A DNA stretch of 64,000 nucleotides. Origin: Microcoleus vaginatus HSN003. GTDB lineage: Bacteria; Cyanobacteriota; Cyanobacteriia; Cyanobacteriales; Microcoleaceae. Where the stretch lies: the NCBI RefSeq assembly GCF_022701255.1, contig NZ_CP031705.1, positions 3,237,501 through 3,301,500 of the forward strand. Direction: 5' to 3'. This document shows, one piece after another, positions 8,055-17,177 of this stretch. Within the stretch, counting starts at the first letter, position 1, and every line of letters begins with the position of its first letter. Made by a program: the position numbers and the translations under genes. The notes under the pieces are model-generated. The model saw nothing but the letters and a program-made list of their open reading frames with translations. It made no database searches and had not been told where the DNA came from.

Positions 8055-9284
8055 TTATGGTTGAGTTTGTGGTTGCCACTTACAGATAGACTCTGGTTTG
8101 AGAGGGCAAGTTTTGGGAGCGATCGGATTTCCGCTGAGCCTGATTTCAGTCAGTTTAGTCAAAGATTCTAGCGGTTTGATGTCGCTGATTTGATTGTTGG
8201 CGAGGACGAGCTCCGTCAGGTTAGTCAAGGATTCGAGCGGTTTGATGTCGCTGATTTGATTGTCGCCGAGGACGAGACTTGTCAGGTTAGTCAAGGATTC
8301 TAGCAGTTTGATGTCGCTGATTTGATTGTTGTAGAGGACGAGACCTGTCAGGTTAGTCAAGGATTCTAGCGGTTTGATGTCGCTGATTGGATTGTTGGCG
8401 AGATTGAGCGAAGTCAGGTTAGTCAAGGATTCTAGCGGTTTGATGTCGCTGATTTGATTGTGGTCGAGGGTGAGATTTGTCAGGTTAGTCAAGGATTCTA
8501 GCGGTTTGATGTCGCTGATTTGATTGTTGCGGAGCTCGATCCCATTCAGGTTAGTCAAGGATTCTAGCGGTTTGATGTCGCTGATTTGATTGTGGTCGAG
8601 GTTGAGATAAGTCAGGTTAGTCAAGGATTCTAGCGGTTTGATGTCGCTGATTTTATTTTTGCCGAGGAGGAGCACAGTCAGGTTAGTCAAGGATTCTAGC
8701 GGTTTAATGTCGCTGATAGGATTTTTTACGAGTAAGAGCCGAGTCAGTTTAGTCAAGGATTCTAGCGGTTTGATGTCGCTGATTTTATTGTTTTCGAGTA
8801 AGAGCAGAGTCAGGTTAGTCAAGGATTCTAGCGGTTTGATGTCGCTGATAGGAGTGTTTTCGAGGACGAGAGTTGTCAGGTTAGTCAAGGATTCTAGCGG
8901 TTTGATGTCGCTGATAGGATTGTTGCTGAGACCGAGCCCCGTCAGGTTAGTCAAGGATTCTAGGGGTTTGATGTCGCTGATTTTATTGTTGTCGAGGAAG
9001 AGAGACGTGAAACTCGAAAGTTTTTGATTAGCCGCATCGCAGTCAGTAGTCTCAGCTTTCTGCAACAGCACCTCAACAGTATGTTTAGCTTCAGGAGTCA
9101 AAGAACCTTTTTTGCGACACCAATCAGCAAATGTTGGTCCAGTTTTTTTCGGTTGCGGTTCAGAGACTAACGCGGAAGGTCTATTGTTTCCCGGTTGCGA
9201 ATTGGAAATTAACTCGGAAGGTCTATTTCCACATGATGCTAGGACGATCGCACAACAAGTAAGTGCGATCGACTTTGGTAAATT
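8055..9284 (-). CDS. Leucine-rich-repeat (internalin-like) lipoprotein
   Basis: 409 residues from ATG 9284. An in-frame ATG at 9314 would place ten residues before the signal peptide, so 9284 (MNLPKSIALTCCAIVLASC) is preferred. The lipobox LASC near residue 20 predicts a lipid-anchored, exported protein. After a proline-rich linker and a small helical cap, 13 consecutive 22-residue repeats of the SDS22/internalin type follow (ISDIKPLESLTNLTxLxLxxN), then a short cysteine-containing cap. LRR solenoids mostly bind proteins or glycans; the ligand is unknown. The repeat backbone is almost invariant while the exposed xLxLxxN positions vary, which suggests recent expansion by recombination. Confidence 0.88.
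   Translation of the reverse strand, partial: NLPKSIALTCCAIVLASCGNRPSELISNSQPGNNRPSALVSEPQPKKTGPTFADWCRKKGSLTPEAKHTVEVLLQKAETTDCDAANQKLSSFTSLFLDNNKISDIKPLESLTNLTGLGLSNNPISDIKPLESLTNLTTLVLENTPISDIKPLESLTNLTLLLLENNKISDIKPLESLTKLTRLLLVKNPISDIKPLESLTNLTVLLLGKNKISDIKPLESLTNLTYLNLDHNQISDIKPLESLTNLNGIELRNNQISDIKPLESLTNLTNLTLDHNQISDIKPLESLTNLTSLNLANNPISDIKPLESLTNLTGLVLYNNQISDIKLLESLTNLTSLVLGDNQISDIKPLESLTNLTELVLANNQISDIKPLESLTKLTEIRLSGNPIAPKTCPLKPESICKWQPQTQP
8127..8984 (-). repeat. 13 tandem 66-bp repeats encoding LRR units
   Basis: Each unit is exactly 66 bp and encodes ISDIKPLESLTNLT plus a variable octapeptide. Most base differences fall in the octapeptide part. Three units carry small backbone changes (K for N in SLTKLT twice, L for P in IKLLES). 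Confidence 0.92.
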
Positions 9285-9501
9285 CATGTGTTTGTGTGCA
9301 ACTATAAGTGTCATAATCTTTTACCTCTAATTTTCCCAACTGTATACAACAAAGACACTGCCTTACCGTGTCCGTGCAAAACATCTATTACAAACTCTCT
9401 GAATCACCTCACTCAGGCAACTTATACTAATTTTTAGGTGGGTCATTTTGCCTGATATTCTATGCCCAGCGAGATATTTCCCCGCTGGGCACCCTACGCA
9501 A

Positions 9502-10599
9502 CTAATTAATATTAATTCCCACCAAATCTGCCACAACTTTCTCCAATCCAGCTATCACCTTCGTCGTCCGTTCCCAGTCAACCTTATCGGGTGTATCTTG
9601 CGCCGTGTGATAGTAAGGATAGCGATAGGGAGCAGTATCTGTCACCATCAGCCCTGGATAACCATGTTGCCAAAAAGACCATTGATCAGACCAACCCACA
9701 CCAGGAATGCCACCCGGAATTGCCGCACCTTCCGAGGGAAATTCAGCATGGCGGCGGAAAGATGCGATCGCCTCTCTAACCAATTTACTTGAGGATGTAT
9801 TGCCAATAAATCCGATAAAATTTCCCGAGGTAGGATAAAACAGGTTTAATGGTGCTGGATATTTCTGACTGTTTTTGGCATCTGAGTAATAACCAATTGT
9901 TTCTAAACTGAGCATCGAAACAATTTTTTCATTACGCTCTCTGCATCTTTTCGCATAAACCAAACTCCCCATATCAGCAGTCCAGAAAAAAGGCGGTTCC
10001 TCATTCACAAACTCAACAAAACGCACAGTTTTTTCAGGCTTTTTACCTGCAAACATTCTCGCTAAAGCCAGAACTCCCGCCGCCCCAGTTGCGTTATCAT
10101 TTGCCCCTGGACTACCCACCACAGAATCATAATGTGCCCCAATTACAACAATTTCCTCTGCCTTTTTTCCCCCGGGAATCTCCACTTCTATGTTATAATA
10201 AAATTTATCATCAATTTTATATCCTTGTCGTTCAACTTTATAGCCAGCAGTTTGAAATGAGGCTTCGAGAAAGTCAGCAGCTTCTCCAAGTTTTTGATAT
10301 TGTATAAAGTTGCGCTCTCCGATTTCACCAGAGAGCTTTTCCACATCGCGCTGTAAAGCATCTCGGAGCGAGATTTCCTGTGCTGTTAAAGGGGGAATTG
10401 TCCCGCTGTAGCTTTTCCCGGGCATTGCAATCATACTCAACCATATCCCACTAATTAGACTAATTAAGATCGTACTAAAAATAGCCAGTCTAGTTAACGT
10501 TCTGCGATTCCATAATTCGATTGTTCCCAAGTGCATTTGTTTTCTATCTTTGGCTATCCTTGAGTAGCAGGGTGCGTCAGTTAGCGTTATTTTTTCCAT
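9502..10599 (-). CDS. M28-family zinc aminopeptidase, membrane anchored
   Basis: 365 residues. An N-terminal signal anchor spans roughly residues 37-58. The M28 catalytic domain follows with the zinc/catalytic residues visible: AHYDS near 155, GANDNATG near 165, NEEPPF near 199 and YHTAQDT near 337. M28 enzymes remove N-terminal amino acids from peptides; here the active site would face the periplasm or lumen. Start choice is uncertain: ATG 10599 has an AGGAG ten bases upstream, but its first ten codons come from an inverted-repeat element (10568-10629); ATG 10536 is the alternative and keeps the anchor intact. All catalytic residues look present. Confidence 0.82.
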   Translation of the reverse strand: MEKITLTDAPCYSRIAKDRKQMHLGTIELWNRRTLTRLAIFSTILISLISGIWLSMIAMPGKSYSGTIPPLTAQEISLRDALQRDVEKLSGEIGERNFIQYQKLGEAADFLEASFQTAGYKVERQGYKIDDKFYYNIEVEIPGGKKAEEIVVIGAHYDSVVGSPGANDNATGAAGVLALARMFAGKKPEKTVRFVEFVNEEPPFFWTADMGSLVYAKRCRERNEKIVSMLSLETIGYYSDAKNSQKYPAPLNLFYPTSGNFIGFIGNTSSSKLVREAIASFRRHAEFPSEGAAIPGGIPGVGWSDQWSFWQHGYPGLMVTDTAPYRYPYYHTAQDTPDKVDWERTTKVIAGLEKVVADLVGININ

Positions 10600-10630
10600 A
10601 ATCCAACAGCTCCTGACTGACGCACCCTAC
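10568..10630. repeat. Inverted-repeat element, GGTGCGTCAG family, copy A
   Basis: Ends GGGTGCGTCAG (10570-10580) and CTGACGCACCC (10617-10627) are perfectly complementary, with a T-rich interior including GCGTTATTTTTTC. A second copy with the same interior lies at 21432-21495. The element overlaps the start of the M28 peptidase gene. A half copy is seen near 45139. Confidence 0.8.
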
Positions 10631-10634
10631 AAGT

Positions 10635-11837
10635 TTACACATCTGGTAACTTATACTGCCCCACAATCCGCTTAGCATATTCCGGCACATGAGCCTCTAA
10701 TTTCTCCGGGTAATTGCGCTTCACGTACAGATAATTGCGAGTGAAATGAGAATCAATTGAAAAACGGGCATATTCCAAACCCTTCGGCCCAATTCTCTCA
10801 ATAAACACTCCCATTAACTTCGCCGCCCACATTGGCAAAGTCACTCCTTTTTCATAAGCCGGAATGCTTTGCTGAACCGCCTCTTTTCTGTTTCCCTGAG
10901 ACATCACCGGCTGAGTATTTAACTGATCCGTTACCAAATCTAACATCTCTTGCCCCGTGTCATTTCGCACTACAATCCACTGCCAACCAAAAGGTGCGCC
11001 CATGTAGCCCACAACTAAATCGGCTAAAGAATTCACATAATCAAAACAGCTCAAACAAGAAGGAGCAAAAACATCTTTCAATTCCTTAGTATTGAGTCCG
11101 AAAAACGGCACTTTCTCGCTCGAACCATCTTCGTGTTTGAAGTGAACGTTAAAGTCTTGCATAAACTCGTAAGAAACCACTGTTTCAGGAGAGCGGCTAG
11201 TCGTGTCTAGGAATTTCTGCAAGCCCGCGCGGCTGACATTATCGACACAGGGAGTTCCCAAAACGTAGAGCTTTTCTAAACCGAGTTTTTTCTCGACTGT
11301 TCGCAAGGCTTGAATTTGACAGCCGACGCCAATTACTAACAGTCGCTTCATCCCCGATTGTTCGATTTGTTCTAATACTGAAAGATTGGGAGAGAGAGTT
11401 GGTTTGTTAACTTTTGCTGCCAGAATTTCTTCGCGATTTCTAGCAATAATCGGCATCGGCTGAAAGCGGTCTTCCTTAGTATTTTGGACGCAAACAACGC
11501 CTTCTACAATTCCTTTTTCGAGCATTTCAATGGCAATTGTGCTGACGATTCCCGTCCACTGAGCGCCCTCGATCGGCTCTTTTTTCCGAGCAGCCATCAT
11601 ATTTTGACTGACTCCGAAATACCAATCGTCGGGATTGTCGAGATTGCGCGATCGCCCGTGAATCTCTGCTTCTAATTCCGCGATATGCTGTGTTAAGAAA
11701 GCACAAGATTCCTTGACATAATGGATGTAATATGTATCGCACAAACCGCACTCGCTGCACAGTTCTTTAGCGGGGCGGCGGCTACCCGGTTTGAGGGCCT
11801 TGGATTTTTGGTGTTTAGTAGAATCTGTTGCGGTCAT
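10635..11837 (-). CDS. bciB: 8-vinyl reductase of the BciB type (F420H2-dehydrogenase beta-subunit family)
   Basis: 400 residues. The protein starts with a cysteine-rich segment ELCSECGLCDTYYIHYVKE, and further cysteines in GVGCQIQAL, GTPCVDN and PSCLSCFDY can bind [4Fe-4S] clusters; an FAD site is expected. The family, including Slr1923 of Synechocystis, reduces the 8-vinyl group of divinyl (proto)chlorophyllide with ferredoxin as donor, a late step of chlorophyll synthesis. Length and motifs are complete. The related plant enzyme HCAR reduces 7-hydroxymethyl chlorophyll, but the cyanobacterial orthologue normally acts as vinyl reductase, which is preferred here. Transcribed toward the M28 gene, with 35 bp between. 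Confidence 0.82.
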   Translation of the reverse strand: MTATDSTKHQKSKALKPGSRRPAKELCSECGLCDTYYIHYVKESCAFLTQHIAELEAEIHGRSRNLDNPDDWYFGVSQNMMAARKKEPIEGAQWTGIVSTIAIEMLEKGIVEGVVCVQNTKEDRFQPMPIIARNREEILAAKVNKPTLSPNLSVLEQIEQSGMKRLLVIGVGCQIQALRTVEKKLGLEKLYVLGTPCVDNVSRAGLQKFLDTTSRSPETVVSYEFMQDFNVHFKHEDGSSEKVPFFGLNTKELKDVFAPSCLSCFDYVNSLADLVVGYMGAPFGWQWIVVRNDTGQEMLDLVTDQLNTQPVMSQGNRKEAVQQSIPAYEKGVTLPMWAAKLMGVFIERIGPKGLEYARFSIDSHFTRNYLYVKRNYPEKLEAHVPEYAKRIVGQYKLPDV

Positions 11838-12155
11838 GTAAATTACTTATTTTATGCAGATATGGCTTTTGTTAGGATATCACAGCCATTCCAATTATTA
11901 AGTAGTCGCTCTAATTAAACGTAAAACTTTGTTTGGTATTCAGAAACCCGTCAGGGCGAGATATCTTGGCACTGCCCCTACATAAACCCGGTTTCTAGGC
12001 GTTATATTTTTGGGGATGAATATCCTTACTTTTTTAGTCCGCCCAGGCGGATTTTGCTTGTGTAGGAGTGAATTCTCTTCATCCGGGATTATTAGTATAG
12101 ATCCGGATCGAGCGGGCGATCGCACGAATACATTGCCAAATAAAGCTATAAAAAA
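11838..12155. other. Intergenic region upstream of bciB and the exported small protein
   Basis: No gene is seen. It contains one AAACCCGGTTTCT repeat core near 11985, a short inverted repeat TCCGCC/GGCGGA near 12039 followed by TTTT, and an AT-rich TATAAA near 12144 that could be the -10 box for the gene at 12156. Divergent promoters are expected. Confidence 0.5.
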
Positions 12156-12716
12156 ATGGTAAAAATGTTTGTGACAACAGCCGTCGCTGGCATCATGATG
12201 AATCTCGCAATTTCGAGCTTAGGATTTGCTGCTTTAGTTCGCCCTGTTCCTGCTATGAATCAAACTGTTGCGACTCTAGAAAGAATGCTCAGCGCGACAC
12301 AAAAGCCGGCGGCGCTGAACTATTCGCGCCTGGGGATTGGCGGCGTTCGGTTGGGGATGTCTGTAGAAGAGGCAAAACGCAAGTTGGGAAAACCGCAGCG
12401 CGACGAAACTAAACCTGCTGGGCCTGGCATCGGGGGCAAGATTCGCACGCTAACATACTCAGGATTGACGGTAGCTGCATGGGGGGGAAAAGTTTATTTG
12501 ATTTCTGCTACCAAGCCCAAGTTCGTCACAATTGATGGTGTGAAGGTAGGAGATAACAGCCAAAAAGTCGTTAAAACTTACGGTTATGGGTCGCAATCTG
12601 TTCAGGGTGGAGTGACTCGCTTGACTTACAGCAATGACCAAAAGGCTTCTAATTTGATTTGGGAAATTAAGGGCGATCGCGTGCAAAAAATTATTGTGAG
12701 CACGCAGCTAAACTGA
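12156..12716 (+). CDS. Exported small protein with SmpA/OmlA-like repeats, function unknown
   Basis: 186 residues with an N-terminal hydrophobic signal near 5-25 (TTAVAGIMMNLAISSLGFAA). The mature part contains GGVRLGMSVEEAKRKLGKP near residue 63 and a second, weaker copy VKVGDNSQKVVKTYG near 132. This LGM-x-xxEAxxxLGxP pattern is shared by SmpA/OmlA (BamE-like) and other small periplasmic domains. No closer family was recognised. An exported, possibly envelope-associated role is inferred only. Confidence 0.65.
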   Translation: MVKMFVTTAVAGIMMNLAISSLGFAALVRPVPAMNQTVATLERMLSATQKPAALNYSRLGIGGVRLGMSVEEAKRKLGKPQRDETKPAGPGIGGKIRTLTYSGLTVAAWGGKVYLISATKPKFVTIDGVKVGDNSQKVVKTYGYGSQSVQGGVTRLTYSNDQKASNLIWEIKGDRVQKIIVSTQLN

Positions 12717-12851
12717 AATATTAAACAACAGTGCAAAAGTCCCGGTTCACAAGTTTGTAGTAATGACTTTATTCCTTATTTATGAGGTTTTTTAGTTCTT
12801 CGGTGAGTTGACAGGAGGGCTTTTTCCTGATGTACGATCGTCCGCGTCTCC

Positions 12852-13112
12852 TTAATCCTCTTCATCCTCATCCGACAATTTTGTCATTTCCTCAGCAACT
12901 AGCGTCTGAAAGTCCTCTCCGCAGTGAACGTTGAGATGGATTGCAGCACTCAGGAACTCGGCTAAAATTTCAGCTTTTTGTCGATCGCTCAAATCAGGTA
13001 ACTGAAGCTGATGGATTAAAGTAATCACATTTTGACACTCAGTACCCAATTCATCAATTAACGTTCTCAGTGTAGAATTAGTTACAGAAATTGTCCCATC
13101 TCTAACTTGCAT
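12852..13112 (-). CDS. Small hypothetical protein, second gene of a two-gene operon
   Basis: 86 residues, predicted mainly helical, with an acidic tail (SDEDEED). It starts two bases after the stop of the 61-residue gene on the same strand, so the pair is translationally linked. No family recognised. The tight pairing of an acidic and a basic small protein recalls toxin-antitoxin pairs, but no diagnostic motif is seen. Confidence 0.6.
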   Translation of the reverse strand: MQVRDGTISVTNSTLRTLIDELGTECQNVITLIHQLQLPDLSDRQKAEILAEFLSAAIHLNVHCGEDFQTLVAEEMTKLSDEDEED

Positions 13113-13114
13113 CT

Positions 13115-13300
13115 TTATTTACCCAATCGTTTTAAAGCTTGCTGAATTCCTTTCTCAAAAGCTCGAATTTCACTTTCCCAATGGCGGATTAAGCCTTCAT
13201 CGGGAAAATCCTTCTCATATTCCAGTCTAATCTTTTCTTCATGTTCTGCAATCCGCTTGTTCAACGAACGAAGAGCTTTTTTGTGATTTTTATTCCCCAT
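13115..13300 (-). CDS. Small basic helical hypothetical protein, first gene of a two-gene operon
   Basis: 61 residues, lysine/arginine and glutamate-rich, probably one or two long helices (coiled-coil-like heptads from ALRSLNKRIAEHEEKI). Its stop codon lies two bases before the next gene's ATG. Function unknown. Confidence 0.6.
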   Translation of the reverse strand: MGNKNHKKALRSLNKRIAEHEEKIRLEYEKDFPDEGLIRHWESEIRAFEKGIQQALKRLGK

Positions 13301-13390
13301 AGAGTCTCACACCCATAAAAAAAGTAGAGATGCGATCGATCGCATCTCTACAAAAGTTCTAAATCAGGTGCACATTGTGCACCTTACCAA

Positions 13391-14878
13391 TTAGCTGTTC
13401 TGGGGAACAGGAGCACTCGGTGCTCCTGAAAAAGTCGGCGCTGGTACAGAATTACTCGGTGCACCAGTCTTAGCCCGCTTCTTGATCAAGATTGGCTTGA
13501 CGCTGTTTTCTCCACCAATCGGGGGATCTTCTTGTTGAGCGTAATCCGCGCCCATCCAAGCAGGACGGCTTTGATCGAAAGCCATTTGCAAAGCAGCAGC
13601 GGCGATCGCGTGGGAGTCGTACTCCTCGGATAACTGAGATACCAGAGGCAAGAAAGATGCCATCCGTTCGCCAGCCAAAGCTTCGCGAACTTTACCCTGC
13701 ATCTTTTCCAACTGACGAGCTTCAATTTGCGCCCGTGTCGGAATGTTTCGCACCGTCAAGCTCGATCGAACGTGGCGTTCAATCAAACGCAGTTTGCGGC
13801 GATCAACCGGTTGAATCAGCGTAATTGCCGTTCCTTCGCGACCAGCCCGGCCCGTGCGTCCGATCCGGTGAACGTAGCTTTCCACACTGTCGGGCAAATC
13901 GTAGTTAATCACGTGAGTCAAGTGATCCACGTCCAAACCCCGCGCCGCAATATCAGTCGCCACTACCCAGCGCACCTGACATTGGCGGAACCGATGCAGC
14001 AAGCGTTCCCGCTGTGCCTGATTCAAATTACCGTGATACTCATCAACGCTGTGACCGGCTGCTTGCAGTTGGCTGGTGAGTTCTGCCGCCGACTGCCGAG
14101 TCCGCACAAAAATCAGTGCAGATTCCGGGTCTTCCATTTCTAAAATTGGCTGTAGGGCTCTTGCCTTCGACCAGCCACGGGGAATCATGTACACGCCTTG
14201 GCTGATGCGCTTTGGCGTTGCTTTTGGCTGTTCTACGGTGACGTTGACTGGGTTGCGTAAATGTCTCGCCACCAATTTGCGAATCGTAGCTTCCATCGTC
14301 GCCGAGAAAAACGCTGTTTGCCGCTCTTTTGGTGCTGCATCCAGAATTTTTTCCACATCTTGGATAAAGCCCATGCTGAGCATTTCGTCAGCTTCATCCA
14401 AAACCAGCCACTTCAGCTTGTCTAGTTTCAGGCTGCCCCGACTCAACATATCCAATATGCGTCCGGGTGTACCCACAACGATGTGAACGCCGCGTTTCAA
14501 ACGCTGCATTTGGCGATCGATCGATTGACCGCCGTACACTGTCAGAACTTGCAGAGAGCGACCGACTTTTACCGGGCCGTCGCTGCTGATGCCGCTCAAA
14601 TCACGGATGGCTTCAGTTACTTGCATCGCCAATTCGCGAGTCGGCGTCAGCACCAGTGCTTGCACCGCAGTTACATCTAAATCAATCCGCTCCAAGATGG
14701 GCAACGAGAATGCTGCCGTTTTGCCTGTCCCTGTTTGGGCTTGGCCCACAACGTCGCGACCTGCTAGCAAGTGCGGAATTGCTTGTACTTGGATGGGAGT
14801 AGGTTCTGTAAAGCCTAGTGTTTCCAGATGGAGAACGAGTTCTTCCGAAAGACCTAAGCCTTCAAACAATAAATTCAT
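13391..14878 (-). CDS. DEAD-box ATP-dependent RNA helicase (cyanobacterial Crh type)
   Basis: 495 residues. Both RecA-like domains are complete: Q-motif region FTEPTPIQ, motif I AQTGTGKT near 47, Ia PTRELA, II DEAD near 160, III SAT near 193, IV LIFVRTR, V ATDIAARGLD and VI HRIGRTGRAGR near 345. The C-terminal ~120 residues are a less conserved RNA-binding extension ending in a proline/serine-rich tail. Cyanobacterial Crh helicases unwind and anneal RNA and are cold- or redox-induced. Orthology to CrhR is likely from length and extension but not proven, so no symbol is given. A long structured leader (14879 to about 15350) precedes it, which fits post-transcriptional control. Confidence 0.9.
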   Translation of the reverse strand: MNLLFEGLGLSEELVLHLETLGFTEPTPIQVQAIPHLLAGRDVVGQAQTGTGKTAAFSLPILERIDLDVTAVQALVLTPTRELAMQVTEAIRDLSGISSDGPVKVGRSLQVLTVYGGQSIDRQMQRLKRGVHIVVGTPGRILDMLSRGSLKLDKLKWLVLDEADEMLSMGFIQDVEKILDAAPKERQTAFFSATMEATIRKLVARHLRNPVNVTVEQPKATPKRISQGVYMIPRGWSKARALQPILEMEDPESALIFVRTRQSAAELTSQLQAAGHSVDEYHGNLNQAQRERLLHRFRQCQVRWVVATDIAARGLDVDHLTHVINYDLPDSVESYVHRIGRTGRAGREGTAITLIQPVDRRKLRLIERHVRSSLTVRNIPTRAQIEARQLEKMQGKVREALAGERMASFLPLVSQLSEEYDSHAIAAAALQMAFDQSRPAWMGADYAQQEDPPIGGENSVKPILIKKRAKTGAPSNSVPAPTFSGAPSAPVPQNS

Positions 14879-15652
14879 TAATGCTCCTAATAACGAGTCT
14901 TAGCCTTCTAAGTTGCCCAACTCGGATGCGGATTTCTGCTCTAGGGCAGGAACTCATAAGAGTTCTTTATGGTGCTGCGCCTGCGCGCACCTTCTTAAAT
15001 AGCAATCGAGTATAGGGCAGCTCCGTCGATGGTGACTAAATTTACCAATTCGACAGCCGTCTTTGATTTTGTGACATCGCCGATACCAACCGCCAGGGGT
15101 CGGGTTATAGGCTTCCAACATTCTTAAAACAGGACATTGGACTTCCTTTGAGGTACTTGCAAGCTTTCCCTCTTAGGCATTTTATAGTGAGGATCATGAC
15201 CAGCCCCACTTCACTACATAGTAGTAACAGGTTGTTTGGTTCAGGCGCTATCCCGCAATCCGTCGCCTGCGGGATTGAGCGGGGGATGGGGCGACCGTTA
15301 CCGCCTATCCATCTCAACACTCTTTCGGGATACCGTTGTGGTGTAGGGCGGACGGCGAAGCAATCTCAAATTATCCCCGCTTATTTCTGGCTTGTTACCA
15401 TCATAACTCTTTACATTCAGAAACAAAACATTAAATTCGTTAAAATTTTCCGATGTTCTGTAGAGATTACCGCACCCCGACGGGGAGGGTCGATTGCCAG
15501 AGAGGGGCTAAAAAAGTTTAGAACCCCTTTGCTACATATCTTTGCACAATTGTGTACTAACCGTTACTTTTGTTGCACAATCCGCTAATCATTTTTGGCT
15601 CGTGTCCGGTTTTTGTTCGCCGCACCGTCTCAGGCGACAGTTCCAGCAACAC
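14879..15652 (-). promoter_or_regulatory. Long upstream leader of the RNA helicase and intergenic space to rimO
   Basis: 770 bp without a supported gene. Read on the minus strand, the helicase leader contains hairpins GGTGC...GCACC (about 14973-14993) and a short palindrome AAGAACTCTTATGAGTTC (about 14951-14968) close to the start codon, plus a TATAAAAT box near 15184. Long 5' leaders are known for cold-regulated crh genes. ORFs of 71 and 146 residues here show no family resemblance and are considered spurious. Confidence 0.45.
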
Positions 15653-16963
15653 TTACACTTGACCGTAGAGGTCGTAGACATCTGCACCAGTAATTTTCAC
15701 AGATACGATCGAACCCAGTCGCGCTTCTCCTGTCACATAGACGAGTCCATCTACTTCTGGGGAAAACCGAGCGGATCTACCAATCAACTCGCCTGTCTCT
15801 GGTTGTTCTTGTTCTATCAGGACATCAACTACCTGACCAACAGACTCTTGATTCTTCTTCAATGATATAGGTTGTTGTGCCGCCATTACCGAATTTCGCC
15901 GCATTTCCATTATTTCTGCAGGTATTTGCTGAGGCAAGCTGAAGGCTGGGGTTCCTTCTTCTGGCGAAAATACAAAAACTCCTACGTGATCAAATTCATG
16001 GCGCTTGACAAATTCCAGCAAGTGTGCTGCGTGTTCGTCGGTTTCGCCGGGGAAGCCAACAATAAAAGTTGTTCGCATCACGGCGCCGGGAAGTGCTGCT
16101 TTGAGCCGATCGACTATGGCATCATTGATCCCAGCTTGAAAAGGCCGATTCATCGCCCGCAGAATTTCCGGGTGCGAGTGTTGCAGGGGTAAATCCAAAT
16201 ACGGCAAAACGTTGGGCGTTTCGCGGATTGCCTCGACAACTTGCGGAGTCAAACCTGTAGGATAGGCGTAGTGCATCCGAATCCACGGTACATCTACTTC
16301 ACCCAAAGCCCGAAGCAGTTCAGCTAGTTTCGGTTCGCCATAAATATCTTTGCCGTAGTTGGTGGTAATTTGAGAAATTAAGATAATTTCCTTTACCCCT
16401 TCGGAGGCTAATTGCTTAGCTTCGGCGACGATAGATTCGATCGTCCGCGATCGTTGATTTCCGCGCAAGTGCGGGATAATGCAAAATGCACAGCGATAGT
16501 CGCAGCCTTCTGCTATTCGCAGATAAGCGACACCTTCCGATGTCGTGCGGTAGCGGGGAGTAGTTTCGTCAGCGATGTAAGTAGGTTCTGAGGAGACGAG
16601 GGAAACTCGATCGCCCTTTTCCACCTGCTGCATAACATTGACGATTTTGTGATAGTCGCCGGTGCCGACAATTGCGACTGCTTCGGGCAATTCGTCCAGC
16701 AATTCCTGCTGAAAATGCTGTGCCATGCAGCCGGTGATGACTACTTTTTTATTAGCTTCTGCCAATTCTACCAAGGTGCGGACTGACTCTTCTCGCGCAG
16801 CTTGGATAAAACTACAAGTATTGACTACAACATAATCAGCTAATTCTTCATTAGAATCCACTTGATAGCCCGCTTGAGCCAGCAAGCCAATCATGTGTTC
16901 GGTATCGATGCGATTTTTTTCGCAGCCGAGGTGAGTAAATGCGATCGTTGGCTTCGTTGCCAT
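15653..16963 (-). CDS. rimO: Ribosomal protein S12 methylthiotransferase RimO
   Basis: 436 residues, full length. N-terminal UPF0004 domain with conserved cysteines in HLGCEKN, NTCSFI and TGCMAQ for one [4Fe-4S] cluster; radical-SAM motif [11 protein letters not shown] near residue 150 for the second; C-terminal TRAM domain ([11 protein letters not shown] ... [10 protein letters not shown]). It methylthiolates the beta-carbon of an aspartate in ribosomal protein S12. The [12 protein letters not shown] opening is diagnostic for RimO rather than MiaB. A 14-bp palindrome lies 56 bp upstream of the start. Confidence 0.95.
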   Translation of the reverse strand: MATKPTIAFTHLGCEKNRIDTEHMIGLLAQAGYQVDSNEELADYVVVNTCSFIQAAREESVRTLVELAEANKKVVITGCMAQHFQQELLDELPEAVAIVGTGDYHKIVNVMQQVEKGDRVSLVSSEPTYIADETTPRYRTTSEGVAYLRIAEGCDYRCAFCIIPHLRGNQRSRTIESIVAEAKQLASEGVKEIILISQITTNYGKDIYGEPKLAELLRALGEVDVPWIRMHYAYPTGLTPQVVEAIRETPNVLPYLDLPLQHSHPEILRAMNRPFQAGINDAIVDRLKAALPGAVMRTTFIVGFPGETDEHAAHLLEFVKRHEFDHVGVFVFSPEEGTPAFSLPQQIPAEIMEMRRNSVMAAQQPISLKKNQESVGQVVDVLIEQEQPETGELIGRSARFSPEVDGLVYVTGEARLGSIVSVKITGADVYDLYGQV

Positions 16964-17018
16964 GCAGTAATAGTTAGTGTTGCGCTATTTCTAAGAACAT
17001 TTTATGATATCACACTCC

Positions 17019-17032
17019 TTGCCAATTGGCAA
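17019..17032. promoter_or_regulatory. Perfect 14-bp palindrome upstream of rimO
   Basis: TTGCCAATTGGCAA lies in the 214-bp space between rimO and ribH. It is symmetric without a loop, as a dimeric regulator's operator would be. No regulator is assigned. Confidence 0.35.
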
Positions 17033-17177
17033 GATATTGGTCTAATTTGTCTATCGGCTGCGACCAGTGGGACTTTTACCTTGGGGGCGGGCATAATCAC
17101 CACCCCACAAGAGTCTTAAGATTTTCCCCGATGCAAATCTTGATGTTTTTTGACCTTAAAAATACTGCTAGCCAAAC

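Noticed and set aside
8127-8984. Regularly spaced repeats resembling a CRISPR array
   Set aside because: Period is exactly 66 bp, in frame, and the repeats encode LRR consensus; there are no unique spacers or cas genes.
8638-9027. 129-codon plus-strand ORF across the LRR repeats
   Set aside because: Mirror of the 66-bp repeats in the lipoprotein gene; its repetitive sequence follows from the antisense strand, and the minus frame has a lipobox and proper LRR consensus.
15148-15588. 146-codon plus-strand ORF in the helicase-rimO gap
   Set aside because: No recognisable domain, Cys/Arg/Ser-rich in a shadow-like way, and lies antisense to the inferred helicase leader.
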